Origin: an uncultured Jannaschia sp.
GTDB lineage: Bacteria > Pseudomonadota > Alphaproteobacteria > Rhodobacterales > Rhodobacteraceae
Assembly (NCBI RefSeq): GCF_947494025.1
Contig: NZ_CANLTQ010000003.1
Coordinates: 192,069-256,068 of the forward strand
DNA length: 64,000 bases
Direction: 5' to 3'
The notes under the pieces: model-generated
The model's input: only the letters and a program-made list of their open reading frames with translations
Database searches by the model: none
What the model was told of the DNA's origin: nothing
Part shown: piece after piece, positions 53,096 through 64,000 of the stretch
Layout: every line of letters begins with the position of its first letter
Numbering within the stretch: position 1 is the stretch's first letter
Translations under genes and position numbers: made by a program

Positions 53096-53890
53096 ATGCG
53101 CTTTGCCATCGCCGTCATCGCCCTGTCCACGCTTGCCGCCGGCGCCTCGGCGCAGGATCTGGGCGGGCCGGTCCGTTCCACGCAGGGCGCCGGCTCCGCG
53201 ATCGGGTTCACCTTGCGCGGCGGGGTGGGCACGGCGCCGGAATATCCGGGCTCCGACAGCTACGAGGCCGCGCCGGCCCTCGGCGGTTCGCTGAACTACC
53301 TGCGGCTCGGCGGGTTCTCCTTCGGCGATCCGGATCCGCTCTACCGGCCCACCGGCTTCGGCGCGATGGGATCGCTGCGCTATGTGCCCGAGCGCGATGC
53401 CAGCGATCACGACGAGCTCGAAGGGCTCGACGACGTGGACACCACGCTCGAGCTGGGCGGCGGCCTGCGCTACGCGACGCCCGATTGGCGGGTCTTCGGC
53501 GTGGTCCGCTACGGCGCTTTCGGGCACGAGGCCTTCGTGGGCGAGCTCGGCGCCGACCTGTATGCCCGGCCCACGGACCGGATCACCCTGCGCGCCGGAC
53601 CGCGCGCGCTGTTCGGCGACGGCGATTACGTGGAATCCTATTTCGGCGTTTCCGGCAGCGAGGCCGTGGCGAGCGGCGGCAATTTGTCGGCCTACGATCC
53701 CGATGGCGGGCTCGTCTCCGCAGGGGTCGAGTTCAGCGCGGGCTACCAGATCAACGAGACCTGGGGCGTCGATGCGATCGTGACCTACGAGAAGCTGCAG
53801 GGCGACGCCGCTGACAGCCCCGTCACCGAGAACGAGGACCAGTTCCGCGCCAGCATCGGCGTCACCCGCCGCTTCACGCTGGGGTTCTGA
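53096..53890 (+). CDS. MipA/OmpV family outer-membrane protein
   Basis: 264 residues with a signal peptide (MRFAIAVIALSTLAAGASA, then QD). The rest shows alternating hydrophobic strands of a beta-barrel ending in Phe (RRFTLGF), the outer-membrane C-terminal signature. 'GGVGTAPEYPGSDSYEAAPA' and 'GGGLRYATPDWRVF' fit the MipA/OmpV scaffold family. It may act with lytic enzymes or as a small porin. Confidence 0.88.
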   Translation: MRFAIAVIALSTLAAGASAQDLGGPVRSTQGAGSAIGFTLRGGVGTAPEYPGSDSYEAAPALGGSLNYLRLGGFSFGDPDPLYRPTGFGAMGSLRYVPERDASDHDELEGLDDVDTTLELGGGLRYATPDWRVFGVVRYGAFGHEAFVGELGADLYARPTDRITLRAGPRALFGDGDYVESYFGVSGSEAVASGGNLSAYDPDGGLVSAGVEFSAGYQINETWGVDAIVTYEKLQGDAADSPVTENEDQFRASIGVTRRFTLGF

Positions 53891-53893
53891 TCC

Positions 53894-54754
53894 TCAAGGG
53901 GGCGGGACCCGTATCCGCCCCTCGGCCACCGGCACGGCGCCGCCCGAAATGCGGATCGCCGTGATCCGGCCCTCTGTCACGTCCGCCTCGAACCCGATCT
54001 CGGAGGGGCGTCCCATGTCCTCGCCCTGTCGGATCGTATGTCGTGTCGTCCCCTCGGGCAGAGCGCCGTTCGCGAGGAGTTGCGCGGCGAGGATCGCACT
54101 GGCGGAGCCGGTCGCCGGATCTTCGGGAATGCCGACGGTGGGCGAGAACATCCGCGCGTTCAGATCCGGATCGTAGAGCCATGCCGCCTCCACGCCCACC
54201 CGCGCCATCAGCGCCGACCAGGCCGGCTCCTGCGGGCGCGCCCGCAGGAGCCGGTCGCGGTCGCGGACGGGAATATAGAGAAAGGCCGGTCCACCCGCGA
54301 AGGCGGCCGGCGCGTGCGGGCCGATCGCGTCGCGCGACAGGCCCAGCGCCTCCGCGGCGAGGGCCGGGTCCACCGGGCCGCCGAGGGGGACGGGCAGGAC
54401 CGGCGCCGTGAATTGCGCGCGGTTGCCGTCGATGCGGACGGGGACGCGCCCGGCTTCCTCTTCCAGCACCACGTCGGAAAGCCCGTCGCGCGCGGCAAGG
54501 AACAGCGCCGCGCCGATCGTCGGATGGCCGGCGAACGGGATCTCCGCGGTCGGAAAGAAGACGCGGGCTTGGGCCGTGTGCGCCGGATCCCGGGGCGGCA
54601 TCAGGAAGATCGTCTCGCTCAGGTTGAACTGACGGGCGATGATCTGCATCTGCCCGGTCGCGAGTTCGCCCGCCCCCTCGACGATGGCGAGCGGGTTGCC
54701 GGTGAAGGGCGTATCGGTGAACACGTCCCAGACGTGGAAGCGCAGATCGATCAT
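53894..54754 (-). CDS. PhzF family phenazine biosynthesis-like isomerase
   Basis: 286 residues, two similar halves of the diaminopimelate-epimerase-like fold. The family catalytic Glu47 is in 'FNLSETIFL', and 'IPFAGHPTIGAALFLA' is the signature loop. 'DPATGSASAILAAQLL' is the second-half signature. No phenazine genes are nearby, so it is one of the widespread PhzF-like enzymes of unknown substrate. It converges on the OmpV-like gene. Confidence 0.92.
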   Translation of the reverse strand: MIDLRFHVWDVFTDTPFTGNPLAIVEGAGELATGQMQIIARQFNLSETIFLMPPRDPAHTAQARVFFPTAEIPFAGHPTIGAALFLAARDGLSDVVLEEEAGRVPVRIDGNRAQFTAPVLPVPLGGPVDPALAAEALGLSRDAIGPHAPAAFAGGPAFLYIPVRDRDRLLRARPQEPAWSALMARVGVEAAWLYDPDLNARMFSPTVGIPEDPATGSASAILAAQLLANGALPEGTTRHTIRQGEDMGRPSEIGFEADVTEGRITAIRISGGAVPVAEGRIRVPPP

Positions 54755-55139
54755 GGCGCGACGCTAGAGCCCCGGGGGGCGAAGGTGAAGCACCTCGTTC
54801 CGTTCGTTTTGCCCAAGCAGCATCGTCAGGTGGCGCCCGCGACCGTCACGACGAAGACATGTGCCCCCGGGTCTCGGCGAAGAACCATTCCTGCCCAATT
54901 TGCAGGCGCTTTCCCCGGTCTACACCTTGTCATCAGCGCCGGGAGGTAAGTTCGTCCCGTCAGGCGCGATATTCCACCCGGTCGCAGGTCGGGCAGCCTA
55001 TGTCGCCCTCCGAAACGGGGCCGGCCCTCTGCCGAATATGACATCGGGGCAACTGAACGTCCGACGCATGGCGTCATCTTCCGCTATGTTGCCCCCGCAG
55101 CCTCGGGAACCGCAGCGGCGCTCCGTGCGCTGATCCGGC
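54755..55139. other. 385-nt stretch without a recognised gene
   Basis: Between the divergent PhzF gene and the channel gene. It must contain promoters in both directions. Short frames (54826–55077 minus, 54861–55133 plus) lack family motifs and ribosome-binding sites. Nothing else stands out. Confidence 0.5.
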
Positions 55140-56174
55140 ATGATCCAGTCGCGCCGGCTATTGCTCCCGCTCCTTCTCCTTCCGCTTCCCGCCCTGTCGC
55201 AGACCGTCTCGGTCGGGGTGATCGACGCGCCACCCTTCGCGATCCGCGACGAGACCGGCGTGCATACGGGCCTCGCGGTCGACCTGTTCCGCCTCGTGGC
55301 CGAGCGGGCGGAGATCGACTTCGAGCTCGCGGCGGTTCCGGACGATCCGGTAGCGGCGCTCGCCCGCCATGACATCATCCTGCCGGTGGAGGCGGACCGC
55401 GCGCTGGAGACGGCGGCGGACCTGACGCATCCGGTCTATACCGCGACGCTGGGCTACGCCTCCCAGGCCGGATCCGGACCGCTCGCGGTGGTTCGCGGGC
55501 TGATGACGCTTGAGTTCCTGCGCATCATCGCGAGCGTAGCGGCGCTGCTTCTTGCGGTGGGCGCCGCGGTCTGGCTCATCGAGCGGCGGCAAAACAAGGA
55601 AATGTTCCGCGAGGACATGCGCCGGGGGCTCGGCGACGGGTTCTGGTGGGCGGGCGTGACGCTGACCACGATCGGCTACGGCGACAAGGCGCCGATCACG
55701 GTGGCGGGCCGGGCGGTGGCGATGGTGTGGATGCTGACCGGCCTCGCCGTCAGCGCTTCGCTCACGGCGGCGGTGGTCACGCTGGCGGGCGGGGAGGGCG
55801 GCGACCCGGACCTGCCCGAGGCGCTCGCGAACCGCGAGACCGTGGTGATCGAGGACAGCGCCGCGGCGGAGTTCCTCGACGGGCGGGGCGTCATCTCGGA
55901 GCGTGTGCCCGACGCGGCGATGGCGCTCCGGCTCGTGGCCGAGGCAAAGGCCGACGTCGCCGTAGGCGCGGCGCCGCGCCTGCAATGGCAGAACGACCGC
56001 GCAGGCCACGACCTGCGGGTGCGCACGACGACATGGGATCCCGTGCTCGTCGCGATGGCGGTCGAGGAGGGCGACCCGCTGCGCGAAACGTTGAACCGCG
56101 CGCTTCTCGACGTGCTGACCTCCGAAGCCGGACAGGAGATCGTGCGGCGGTATCTGCCGGATGACGAAGGTTGA
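55140..56174 (+). CDS. GluR0-like ligand-gated potassium channel candidate
   Basis: 344 residues. After a signal peptide (MIQSRRLLLPLLLLPLPALS) comes the first half of a periplasmic-binding domain (22–115: 'VSVGVIDAPPFAIRDETG', 'LAVDLFRLVAE'). A membrane helix (about 126–147), a pore loop with the selectivity filter TLTTIGYGD (174–182) and a second membrane helix (about 191–214) follow. The second half of the binding domain is at about 228–344. This split arrangement is that of bacterial GluR0, an ancestor-like ionotropic glutamate receptor. The TIGYGD filter predicts K+ selectivity. The ligand is probably an amino acid but is unknown. Confidence 0.87.
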   Translation: MIQSRRLLLPLLLLPLPALSQTVSVGVIDAPPFAIRDETGVHTGLAVDLFRLVAERAEIDFELAAVPDDPVAALARHDIILPVEADRALETAADLTHPVYTATLGYASQAGSGPLAVVRGLMTLEFLRIIASVAALLLAVGAAVWLIERRQNKEMFREDMRRGLGDGFWWAGVTLTTIGYGDKAPITVAGRAVAMVWMLTGLAVSASLTAAVVTLAGGEGGDPDLPEALANRETVVIEDSAAAEFLDGRGVISERVPDAAMALRLVAEAKADVAVGAAPRLQWQNDRAGHDLRVRTTTWDPVLVAMAVEEGDPLRETLNRALLDVLTSEAGQEIVRRYLPDDEG

Positions 56175-56405
56175 TGCCTTCGATGTCCCGCGGATGTCTG
56201 GCGCCATGCCTGGAGGACGGAGGGTCCGGCCGCGGGTAAGGCTTCCGGCTTTCGTCATCCGGCACGCCCTCGGCTATCCGGTATGCCGCCAAACGCATCC
56301 CTGCGACATTGGTGTGGCGGGCGAAGGAGGACCGAAGGGCCCGTGCCTGCCGGCCGGCGGAGGAAACGGGACCGTCAACGAAACCGGGCGATATGCCTCG
56401 CTGCC

Positions 56406-58049
<1,644 letters not shown>

Positions 58050-58280
58050 TCTGGGTCGATCCCCCGTGGTTCTCTGCTCGGAGCAATGGTGCGATCAGCT
58101 GGAGGATCGCACCACCACGGGGCTCGAGAATATCGCGATTTCCGCCGGGGCCGCAAGCTGCGTCACGCGGCGTGGTCGCTCGTCCGGCCCGTCCGATCGG
58201 TCTCTCTGGCGGCGGATTGGACCGGCGGGACAGGGATTGCAAACCGAAACCCGCTCCGTCGGGGCCGCCCCGCGCCGAGA

Positions 58281-59021
58281 TCAGGTGTCCTTCGTGCTGG
58301 CCGTTACGTAGTTCACCGAAAGGTCCCGCTCCGACAGGCGCCACGACCAGGTGAGCGGGTTGAAAACGAAGCCCCTCCGGTCCACCGGCGCGAGCCCGGC
58401 CTTCCCGATCAGGTCGTAAAGCTCGTCGGGCGTGATGAACTTCGACCAGTCATGCGTGCCCTTCGGCAGCCAGCGCATCACCTGCTCCGCCCCGAAGATC
58501 GCCATGACCCAGGATTTCGGATTCCGGTTGATCGTCGAGCAGACCATCAGTCCCCCGGGGCGCAAAAGCCGCTGGCAGGCCGTGAGATAGGCGAGCGGAT
58601 CGGCGACGTGCTCGACCACCTCCATGTTGAGGACGACGTCGAAGGACGCCTCGCCGGTCTCGACCAGCGCCTCCGCGGTCGTGTGCCGGTAGTCGATCTC
58701 GAGGCCCGACTGCGCGGCATGGGCCTGCGCCACGGGAATGTTGCGTTCGGCCGCGTCCACGCCCACCACATCGGCCCCGAGCCGCGCCATCGGTTCCGCC
58801 AACAGGCCCCCGCCGCAGCCGATGTCGAGGATGCGGAGCCCCGCGAAGGGCTTCCGGTCGCGCAGGTCGCGGTCGAACTCGCCGGCGATCTGCGTCGTGA
58901 TGTAGTCCAGCCTGCAGGGGTTCAGCATGTGCAGCGGCTTGAACTTGCCCTCGGGATCCCACCATTCCGCGGCCATCGCCTGGAACTTCTCGATCTCGCC
59001 CGGGTCGATCGTGGTCGTCAT
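58281..59021 (-). CDS. ubiG: ubiquinone biosynthesis O-methyltransferase UbiG
   Basis: 246 residues. Performs both O-methylations of ubiquinone synthesis. '[24 protein letters not shown]' is the diagnostic UbiG N-terminus, '[20 protein letters not shown]' the SAM-binding motif, and '[16 protein letters not shown]' and 'TINRNPKSW' follow. It is divergent from the iminopeptidase gene. Confidence 0.97.
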   Translation of the reverse strand: MTTTIDPGEIEKFQAMAAEWWDPEGKFKPLHMLNPCRLDYITTQIAGEFDRDLRDRKPFAGLRILDIGCGGGLLAEPMARLGADVVGVDAAERNIPVAQAHAAQSGLEIDYRHTTAEALVETGEASFDVVLNMEVVEHVADPLAYLTACQRLLRPGGLMVCSTINRNPKSWVMAIFGAEQVMRWLPKGTHDWSKFITPDELYDLIGKAGLAPVDRRGFVFNPLTWSWRLSERDLSVNYVTASTKDT

Positions 59022-59081
59022 GTTCCCCTCCGTCGCAATCGGGCCTTTCGGTGCCGGCCCCGCACTCTATATAGGCCGGAC

Positions 59082-60071
59082 ATGGATCAGCACGCCCATC
59101 AGACCACCGCCAGCACGCTCTATCCGCCCTGCGATCCGTTCGACCAGCGGATGGTGGAGGTCGGCGACGGGCACACGCTCTACGTGGAGCAATGCGGTCG
59201 GCCCGACGGGCTGCCGGTGGTCGTGCTGCATGGTGGTCCGGGGGGCGGCTGCTCGCCGATGATGCGGCGGTTCTTCGACCCCGCGATCTGGCGCGTGATC
59301 CTGTTCGACCAGCGCGGCTGCGGCCGGTCGCGACCGCATGCCGCGGTCACGCACAACACGACCTGGCACCTCGTGGAGGATATCGAGCGTCTGCGGGAGA
59401 TGTTCGGCATCGAGCGCTGGGCCGCGTTCGGCGGCTCCTGGGGCGCGACGCTGGCGCTGATCTACGCGATCACCCATCCCGACCGGCTGGCCCACCTGTT
59501 CCTTCGCGGCGTGTTCCTGATGGAGGAGCGGGAGCTCGACTGGTTCTACGGCGGCGGCGTCGGGGCGTTCTGGCCCAAGCAGTGGGCGCGCTTCGCCGAG
59601 GCGATTCCCGAAGCGGAGAGGGACGACCTGATCGGGGCCTACAACCGCCGCCTGTTCGACCGGCCGCCGCACGAGCAGGTGCGCTTCGCCCGCGCCTGGG
59701 CCGCGTGGGAGAACGCGCTCGCCTCGGTCTCCTCGCAGGGGCGCTCCGGCGAGCCGGGCGGCGAATACGCCCGCGCCTTCGCGCGGCTCGAGAATCACTA
59801 CTTCACCCATCGCGGTTTCCTCGACCACGACGGCTGGATCCGCGCCAATCAGCATCGGATGGCCCATCTTCCGGGCGACATCGTGCAGGGGCGCTACGAC
59901 ATGATCTGTCCGCCCGCCTCGGCCTACGCGCTTGCCGCGAACTGGCCGGACGTGCGTCTCGACATTGCGCCCTTCGCGGGGCATGCCCTTTCCGAGCCCG
60001 GAATCGCCGAGCGACTGGTCGCGGCGACGCGGCGCGTCGGCGAGGTCCATTCGCGCGAGATGCGCTTCTGA
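59082..60071 (+). CDS. pip: proline iminopeptidase
   Basis: 329 residues. Releases N-terminal proline from peptides. Alpha/beta hydrolase with 'VVLHGGPGGGCSPMMRRFFDP' (oxyanion region), 'ILFDQRGCGRS', nucleophile elbow GGSWGATLAL and the late 'APFAGHALSEPG' His. I chose the ATG at 59082 (MDQHAHQTTAST). The frame remains open far upstream, but that part is antisense to pyrG and ubiG. Confidence 0.94.
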   Translation: MDQHAHQTTASTLYPPCDPFDQRMVEVGDGHTLYVEQCGRPDGLPVVVLHGGPGGGCSPMMRRFFDPAIWRVILFDQRGCGRSRPHAAVTHNTTWHLVEDIERLREMFGIERWAAFGGSWGATLALIYAITHPDRLAHLFLRGVFLMEERELDWFYGGGVGAFWPKQWARFAEAIPEAERDDLIGAYNRRLFDRPPHEQVRFARAWAAWENALASVSSQGRSGEPGGEYARAFARLENHYFTHRGFLDHDGWIRANQHRMAHLPGDIVQGRYDMICPPASAYALAANWPDVRLDIAPFAGHALSEPGIAERLVAATRRVGEVHSREMRF

Positions 60072-60113
60072 TCGCAGCCCCTCACCCGGGCCGCCCGACG
60101 CGGAGTACGGATA

Positions 60114-60677
60114 TTGCGGATCGAGGACACCGAACTCGGGGGCGTGAAGATCCTGACGCCCCGGCGCTTCGGCGACGCGCGCGGCTTCTTCGCGGAAACG
60201 TGGAACGCCCGGACCTTCGCGGAGCTCGGCATCGAGGCTGCGTTCGTGCAGGACAACCATTCGTTGTCGGAAACGGTCGGCACGATCCGTGGCCTGCACT
60301 TCCAGGCGCCGCCGCACGGACAGGCCAAGCTGGTGCGCTGCGGGCGCGGGCGGCTCTTCGACGTGGCCGTCGACATCCGCGCGGGCTCGCCCACCTACGG
60401 GCGGTGGACGGGCGCGGAGCTGAGCGCGGAGAACGGCCAGATGCTCTGGATCCCCGAAGGCTTCGCCCACGGCTTCGTCACCCGCGAGGCGGCGACGGAA
60501 ATCGTCTATAAGTGCACGGGCTACTATGCGCCGGAGGCCGACGGTGCGGTCCGCTGGGATTCCTGCGGCATCGACTGGGGCCTGACCGGGACGCCGATCC
60601 TGTCGGACAAGGACGCCGCCGCGCCGCCGCTCTCCGACGTCACGACGCCGTTCACCGGCGGGACGACGCAGGCTTGA
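60114..60677 (+). CDS. rfbC: dTDP-4-dehydrorhamnose 3,5-epimerase
   Basis: 187 residues from a TTG start behind GGAG. Acts in dTDP-L-rhamnose synthesis. 'RFGDARGFFAETWN' and 'FVQDNHSLSETVGTIRGLHFQ' contain the conserved substrate-binding and catalytic His/Asp region; 'LWIPEGFAHGFVT' is the cupin motif. It is the first gene of the rhamnose set, 42 nt after pip. Confidence 0.94.
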   Translation: MRIEDTELGGVKILTPRRFGDARGFFAETWNARTFAELGIEAAFVQDNHSLSETVGTIRGLHFQAPPHGQAKLVRCGRGRLFDVAVDIRAGSPTYGRWTGAELSAENGQMLWIPEGFAHGFVTREAATEIVYKCTGYYAPEADGAVRWDSCGIDWGLTGTPILSDKDAAAPPLSDVTTPFTGGTTQA

Positions 60678-60800
60678 GCGCCGGATTGCGGGCGGACGTT
60701 TACCGGTAGACGTCTTTGCGGTTTGCAAGTCGGTCCGGAGCGACCATGACGCGGCAGGACACCCGGCATCCGGCCGGACCAGCGAAGGAGCGATAGGGCG

Positions 60801-61841
60801 ATGAAGCTTCTGGTGACGGGCGGCGCGGGGTTCATCGGCTCCGCCGTGGTGCGGCAGGCGGTGCGCGAGGGGCTGGAGGTCGTCAACCTCGACGCGCTGA
60901 CCTACGCGGCCTGCCTCGAGAACGTGGTCGAGGTCGCGGAGGCGCCGAACTACGCTTTCGTGGAGGCCGACATCACCGACCGCGCGGCGCTCGACGCGGC
61001 GTTCGCGGAGCACGCGCCGGACGCGGTGATGCACCTCGCCGCCGAAAGCCACGTGGACCGTTCCATCGACGGGCCCGGTGCCTTTGTCGAAACCAACGTG
61101 ACCGGCACCTACAACATGCTGGAGGCGGCGCGCGCTCACTGGACCCGGGCAGGCAAGCCCGAGGGCTTCCGTTTCCACCACATCTCGACCGACGAGGTGT
61201 TCGGCTCGCTCGGGCCGACGGGCCAGTTCACGGAGGCCACGCCCTACGATCCGCGCAGCCCCTATTCCGCGTCCAAGGCCGCGAGCGATCACCTCGTCCG
61301 CGCCTGGCACGAGACCTACGGCCTGCCGATCCTGCTCACCAACTGCTCCAACAATTACGGCCCGTTCCACTTCCCCGAGAAGCTGATTCCCGTGGTGATC
61401 CTGAACGCGCTGCATCGCCGGCCGATCCCGGTCTACGGCGCGGGCGAGAACGTGCGCGACTGGCTTTACGTGGAGGATCACGCGGACGCGCTGCTGACCG
61501 TGCTCCGCCGCGGCAAGGTCGGGCGGAACTACAACATCGGCGGCGAGAACGAGGCGCGCAACATCGACCTCGTCCGCACGATCTGCGGCATCCTCGACGA
61601 GCTGCGCCCCGACGGCGCGCCCCATGCCGACCTGATCGAGTTCGTGACCGACCGGCCCGGCCACGACGCCCGTTATGCCATCGACCCGTCGCGGATGCGT
61701 GAGGAGTTGGGCTGGCGTCCTTCCGTGACGCTGGAGGAGGGATTGGCGCGGACCGTGCGTTGGTATCTCGACAACGAATCGTGGTGGCGGCCGCTTCTGG
61801 ACCGCCAGGGCGTGGGGTCGCGTCTGGGCCAGGCGTCGTGA
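60801..61841 (+). CDS. rfbB: dTDP-glucose 4,6-dehydratase
   Basis: 346 residues. NAD loop '[13 protein letters not shown]' (5–17), '[15 protein letters not shown]', the YxxxK motif in '[12 protein letters not shown]', and '[13 protein letters not shown]' mark RfbB. It converts dTDP-glucose to the 4-keto-6-deoxy sugar. A GAAGGAG site precedes the ATG. Its stop overlaps the rfbD start by 4 nt (GTGA). Confidence 0.96.
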   Translation: MKLLVTGGAGFIGSAVVRQAVREGLEVVNLDALTYAACLENVVEVAEAPNYAFVEADITDRAALDAAFAEHAPDAVMHLAAESHVDRSIDGPGAFVETNVTGTYNMLEAARAHWTRAGKPEGFRFHHISTDEVFGSLGPTGQFTEATPYDPRSPYSASKAASDHLVRAWHETYGLPILLTNCSNNYGPFHFPEKLIPVVILNALHRRPIPVYGAGENVRDWLYVEDHADALLTVLRRGKVGRNYNIGGENEARNIDLVRTICGILDELRPDGAPHADLIEFVTDRPGHDARYAIDPSRMREELGWRPSVTLEEGLARTVRWYLDNESWWRPLLDRQGVGSRLGQAS

Positions 61842-62683
61842 CGATTCTCGTCTTCGGCCGCACGGGACAGGTCGCGCGCGAGCTGGCGCGGGCCTCGGAC
61901 GACGTGACCTGCCTTGGACGCGACGAGGCGGACCTGTCCGTGCCCGGCGCCTGTGCGGCCGCGATCGAACGGGCGGCTCCGCGGGCGGTGATCAACGCCG
62001 CCGCCTGGACCGATGTGGACGGGGCCGAGACGGCGGAAGCCGAGGCCACACGGATCAACGGCGACGCCCCGGGCGAGATGGCGCGGGCCTGCGCCGCGGC
62101 GGGCATTCCGTTCGTCCACATCTCCACGGATTACGTGTTCGACGGCAGCGGAGAGACGGCCTGGACCCCCGGCGACGCGACAGGCCCGCTCGGCGCCTAC
62201 GGCCGCTCCAAGCTCGCGGGCGAGGACGCGGTGCGGCGGGCGGGCGGGCGGTTCGCGATCCTGCGGACGAGCTGGGTCGTCTCCGCCCATGGGCGCAACT
62301 TCGTGACGACCATGCTGCGCCTCGGGGCGGAGCGCGACGAACTCGCCATCGTGGCGGACCAGATCGGCGGGCCGACCCCCGCCCGCGACATCGCCGCCGC
62401 CTGCCTGTCGCTCGTCCGGAGCCTCGACGATGGCGGACCGTCGGGCAGCTACCATTTCGCCGGCGGGCCGGACACGAGCTGGGCCGGCTTCGCGGAAGCC
62501 ATCTTCGCGGAGGCGGGACTGGACTGCGTTGTCCGGCCGATCCCCTCCTCGGACTATCCCACCCCCGCGTCGCGGCCACTGAACTCGCGGCTGGACTGCA
62601 CGTCGCTTCGGGCGGATCACGGCATCGGCCGGCCGGACTGGCGGCAGGGACTCGCAGCGATCCTCCGTGATCTGCGGGGGTAA
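61838..62683 (+). CDS. rfbD: dTDP-4-dehydrorhamnose reductase
   Basis: 281 residues from the GTG at 61838. NADP loop '[12 protein letters not shown]', '[12 protein letters not shown]', '[15 protein letters not shown]' and the YxxxK motif '[12 protein letters not shown]' identify RfbD. It makes dTDP-L-rhamnose. The rfbA gene for the first step is not in the window. Confidence 0.95.
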   Translation: MTILVFGRTGQVARELARASDDVTCLGRDEADLSVPGACAAAIERAAPRAVINAAAWTDVDGAETAEAEATRINGDAPGEMARACAAAGIPFVHISTDYVFDGSGETAWTPGDATGPLGAYGRSKLAGEDAVRRAGGRFAILRTSWVVSAHGRNFVTTMLRLGAERDELAIVADQIGGPTPARDIAAACLSLVRSLDDGGPSGSYHFAGGPDTSWAGFAEAIFAEAGLDCVVRPIPSSDYPTPASRPLNSRLDCTSLRADHGIGRPDWRQGLAAILRDLRG

Positions 62684-62980
62684 GGCTTCGATCTGTGCCC
62701 GCTCCGGGCCAACGGTCGGGACGACGAGGTAGGAAACGAAGTCCCGCCCCCGGATGACGGCTGCTTCGCAGCTCGGCGACGGGTGGTCCCGGAACGTGTC
62801 GTCGACGGGCCGTTACCGCTCCGCGCGGCCATGGCATCGACATGCGCCGGATAGGCAACAGGCGAAACGATATCTTCGACGCGGATCCGCCGATCCGCCG
62901 CTGTCAGATTGCCGTCGGAATGCTCTTGTCATAGCACATGGAGGTTGCAGCCCGCGCCGCCGGGCTGGAAGGGAGACGAT

Positions 62981-64000
62981 TTGTCGAAGCTTTCTGATGA
63001 ACGCGCATCGCGGCTGGAGACTCTGCTGCGGTCCCTGAGTCGGCGCCACAAGTACGTCGTGTTCCTGATCCTCGACCTCGTCCTGGTCGTCATGTCGCTG
63101 GCGGTGACCCTCTGGGCCATGCCCCTCCCAGCCGGATTTCCGCCGCCGGGCGTGGCCCTGATCGTCGCGGCGCCGATTTTGTCGGTGACAGCAGCGGGGC
63201 TTGCGGTCGGGCTCGGGCTGCCCTCGCTCTCGCTCGCCGAATACGACAGCAGCGCCACGATCCGCAGCGCGCTGCTCTCGGTCTGCCTCGCCGTGGCCGC
63301 GTATGTCCTGACCAGCGCGACAGGCCTCGCGCTGCCCTTCGTCGTCTATGCCGGGTTCGCGGTCACGCTGTTCCTGGCGATGTTTCTCAGCCGCGTCGTC
63401 GCATTGCAGGCCGTTCTGTCGGTCTACCGGCGGGGCGGACAGGTGACGCGCGTGCTGATCTACGGTGCCGGCGCGACCGGCACGCAGCTCGTGCGCGCCT
63501 TCCGAAGCCACAAGGGCATCCACCCGATCGCCTTCGTCGACGACAAGCCGTCGATGCAGGGCCTCACCATCGCCGGCCTGACCGTCTACGGTCCGACCCG
63601 CATCGCCGAGATCGCCCGGAGAAAGCGCATCCACCGCGTCCTCCTCGCCGTTCCCTCGCTCAGCCCGCCGAAACAGGCGCGGATCGCCGCGCGCCTGCAG
63701 GCGATGGGGCTCGAGGTGCAGGCGCTGCCGTCCTTCTCGCAGCTGATCGGGACCGAGGCGCTGATCGATCGGCTGGAAACGCTGAAGCCGAAGATGCTGC
63801 TCGGTCGCGACGAGGTGAAGACCCCGCTGATGGAGAGCACGGCCTCCTATGCCGGCAAGTCCGTCCTCGTCTCCGGCGCGGGCGGCTCCATCGGATCGGA
63901 GCTTTGCCGGCAGATCATCGAATGCGCGCCGAAGCGGCTCGTCCTCTACGAGATGAGCGAGATCGCGCTGTTCACGGTGCATCGGGAGTTGCGCTTGCTG
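62981..64000 (+). CDS. polysaccharide biosynthesis protein, WbpM/CapD-type nucleotide-sugar dehydratase, N-terminal part
   Basis: 340 codons are present and the frame runs off the window. It begins at TTG (62981) after GGGAG. About four membrane helices (22–130: 'YVVFLILDLVLVVMSLAVTLW', 'LLSVCLAVAAYVLTSA') are followed by 'RVLIYGAGATGTQLVRAFR' (first Rossmann loop) and 'VLVSGAGGSIGSELCRQII' (second, catalytic). This is the build of UDP-sugar 4,6-dehydratases such as WbpM and CapD. With rfbCBD it suggests a cell-surface polysaccharide locus. Confidence 0.9.
   Translation, partial: MSKLSDERASRLETLLRSLSRRHKYVVFLILDLVLVVMSLAVTLWAMPLPAGFPPPGVALIVAAPILSVTAAGLAVGLGLPSLSLAEYDSSATIRSALLSVCLAVAAYVLTSATGLALPFVVYAGFAVTLFLAMFLSRVVALQAVLSVYRRGGQVTRVLIYGAGATGTQLVRAFRSHKGIHPIAFVDDKPSMQGLTIAGLTVYGPTRIAEIARRKRIHRVLLAVPSLSPPKQARIAARLQAMGLEVQALPSFSQLIGTEALIDRLETLKPKMLLGRDEVKTPLMESTASYAGKSVLVSGAGGSIGSELCRQIIECAPKRLVLYEMSEIALFTVHRELRLL

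Noticed and set aside
54826..55133. Small frames on both strands between phzF-like and channel genes
   Set aside because: Mutually overlapping, no start signals, low-complexity translation.

Overview
The window is a GC-rich, densely coding stretch of what looks like a chromosome from an alphaproteobacterium, most likely a member of the Rhodobacteraceae (Roseobacter/Rhodobacter lineage). This rests on gene content and order that are familiar from that group: rbfA–truB, rpsO–pnp, irr next to fabA–fabB–fabI, yajC–secD–secF, thyX instead of thyA, and a fused MoeA. Start codons ATG, GTG and TTG are all used, and genes are often coupled by 4-nt ATGA or GTGA overlaps. I found no rRNA, tRNA or CRISPR array.

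Layout. 0–6.6 kb: ribosome maturation and RNA metabolism (dapB fragment, rbfA, truB, rpsO, pnp) and mscL. 6.6–9.5 kb: a complete insertion element. 9.5–14.5 kb: alanine dehydrogenase with a divergent Lrp-type regulator, a Calx-beta/RTX secreted protein, and an AzlCD amino-acid exporter. 14.5–18.5 kb: molybdenum-cofactor operon fdhD–mobA–mobB–moeA, whose last gene is a two-domain fusion. 18.6–22.7 kb: dehydrogenase, Irr, and the FabA–FabB–FabI unsaturated fatty-acid branch. 22.8–33 kb: HAD enzymes, a hydrolase, threonine dehydratase, a decayed MFS transporter, RNA helicase, OsmC, prfC, an SDR, an rRNA methyltransferase and clpS. 33–39.8 kb: serS, Sec accessory genes yajC–secD–secF, a decayed TSUP gene, gloA and thyX. 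39.8–40.7 kb: a short A+T-rich acquired segment with one unknown gene. 41–51 kb: two glutamine-synthetase-like genes with an oxidoreductase, a glutamine amidotransferase, a polar-amino-acid ABC transporter and an EamA transporter; together they suggest uptake and gamma-glutamyl-dependent breakdown of amines. 51–60 kb: TerB, RlmJ, an OmpV-like porin, PhzF, a GluR0-like ligand-gated channel candidate, pyrG, ubiG and a proline iminopeptidase. 60–64 kb: dTDP-rhamnose genes rfbC–rfbB–rfbD leading into a WbpM/CapD-type polysaccharide gene cut by the window edge.

The best-supported unusual object is the 2,874-bp insertion element at 6623–9496. It has 25-nt terminal inverted repeats (23/25 identical), a perfect 9-bp target duplication (CGCGGCGGG) and a single 822-codon gene for a large zinc-finger transposase-like protein. 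Removing the element and one target copy restores a perfect 9-bp-stem terminator hairpin between the convergent genes mscL and ald, so the element landed in the loop of a shared terminator. Other points of note are the DUF429-like/MoeA fusion, the GluR0-like channel, the A+T-rich orphan gene after thyX, two transporter pseudogenes, and an SDR that lacks the usual catalytic lysine.
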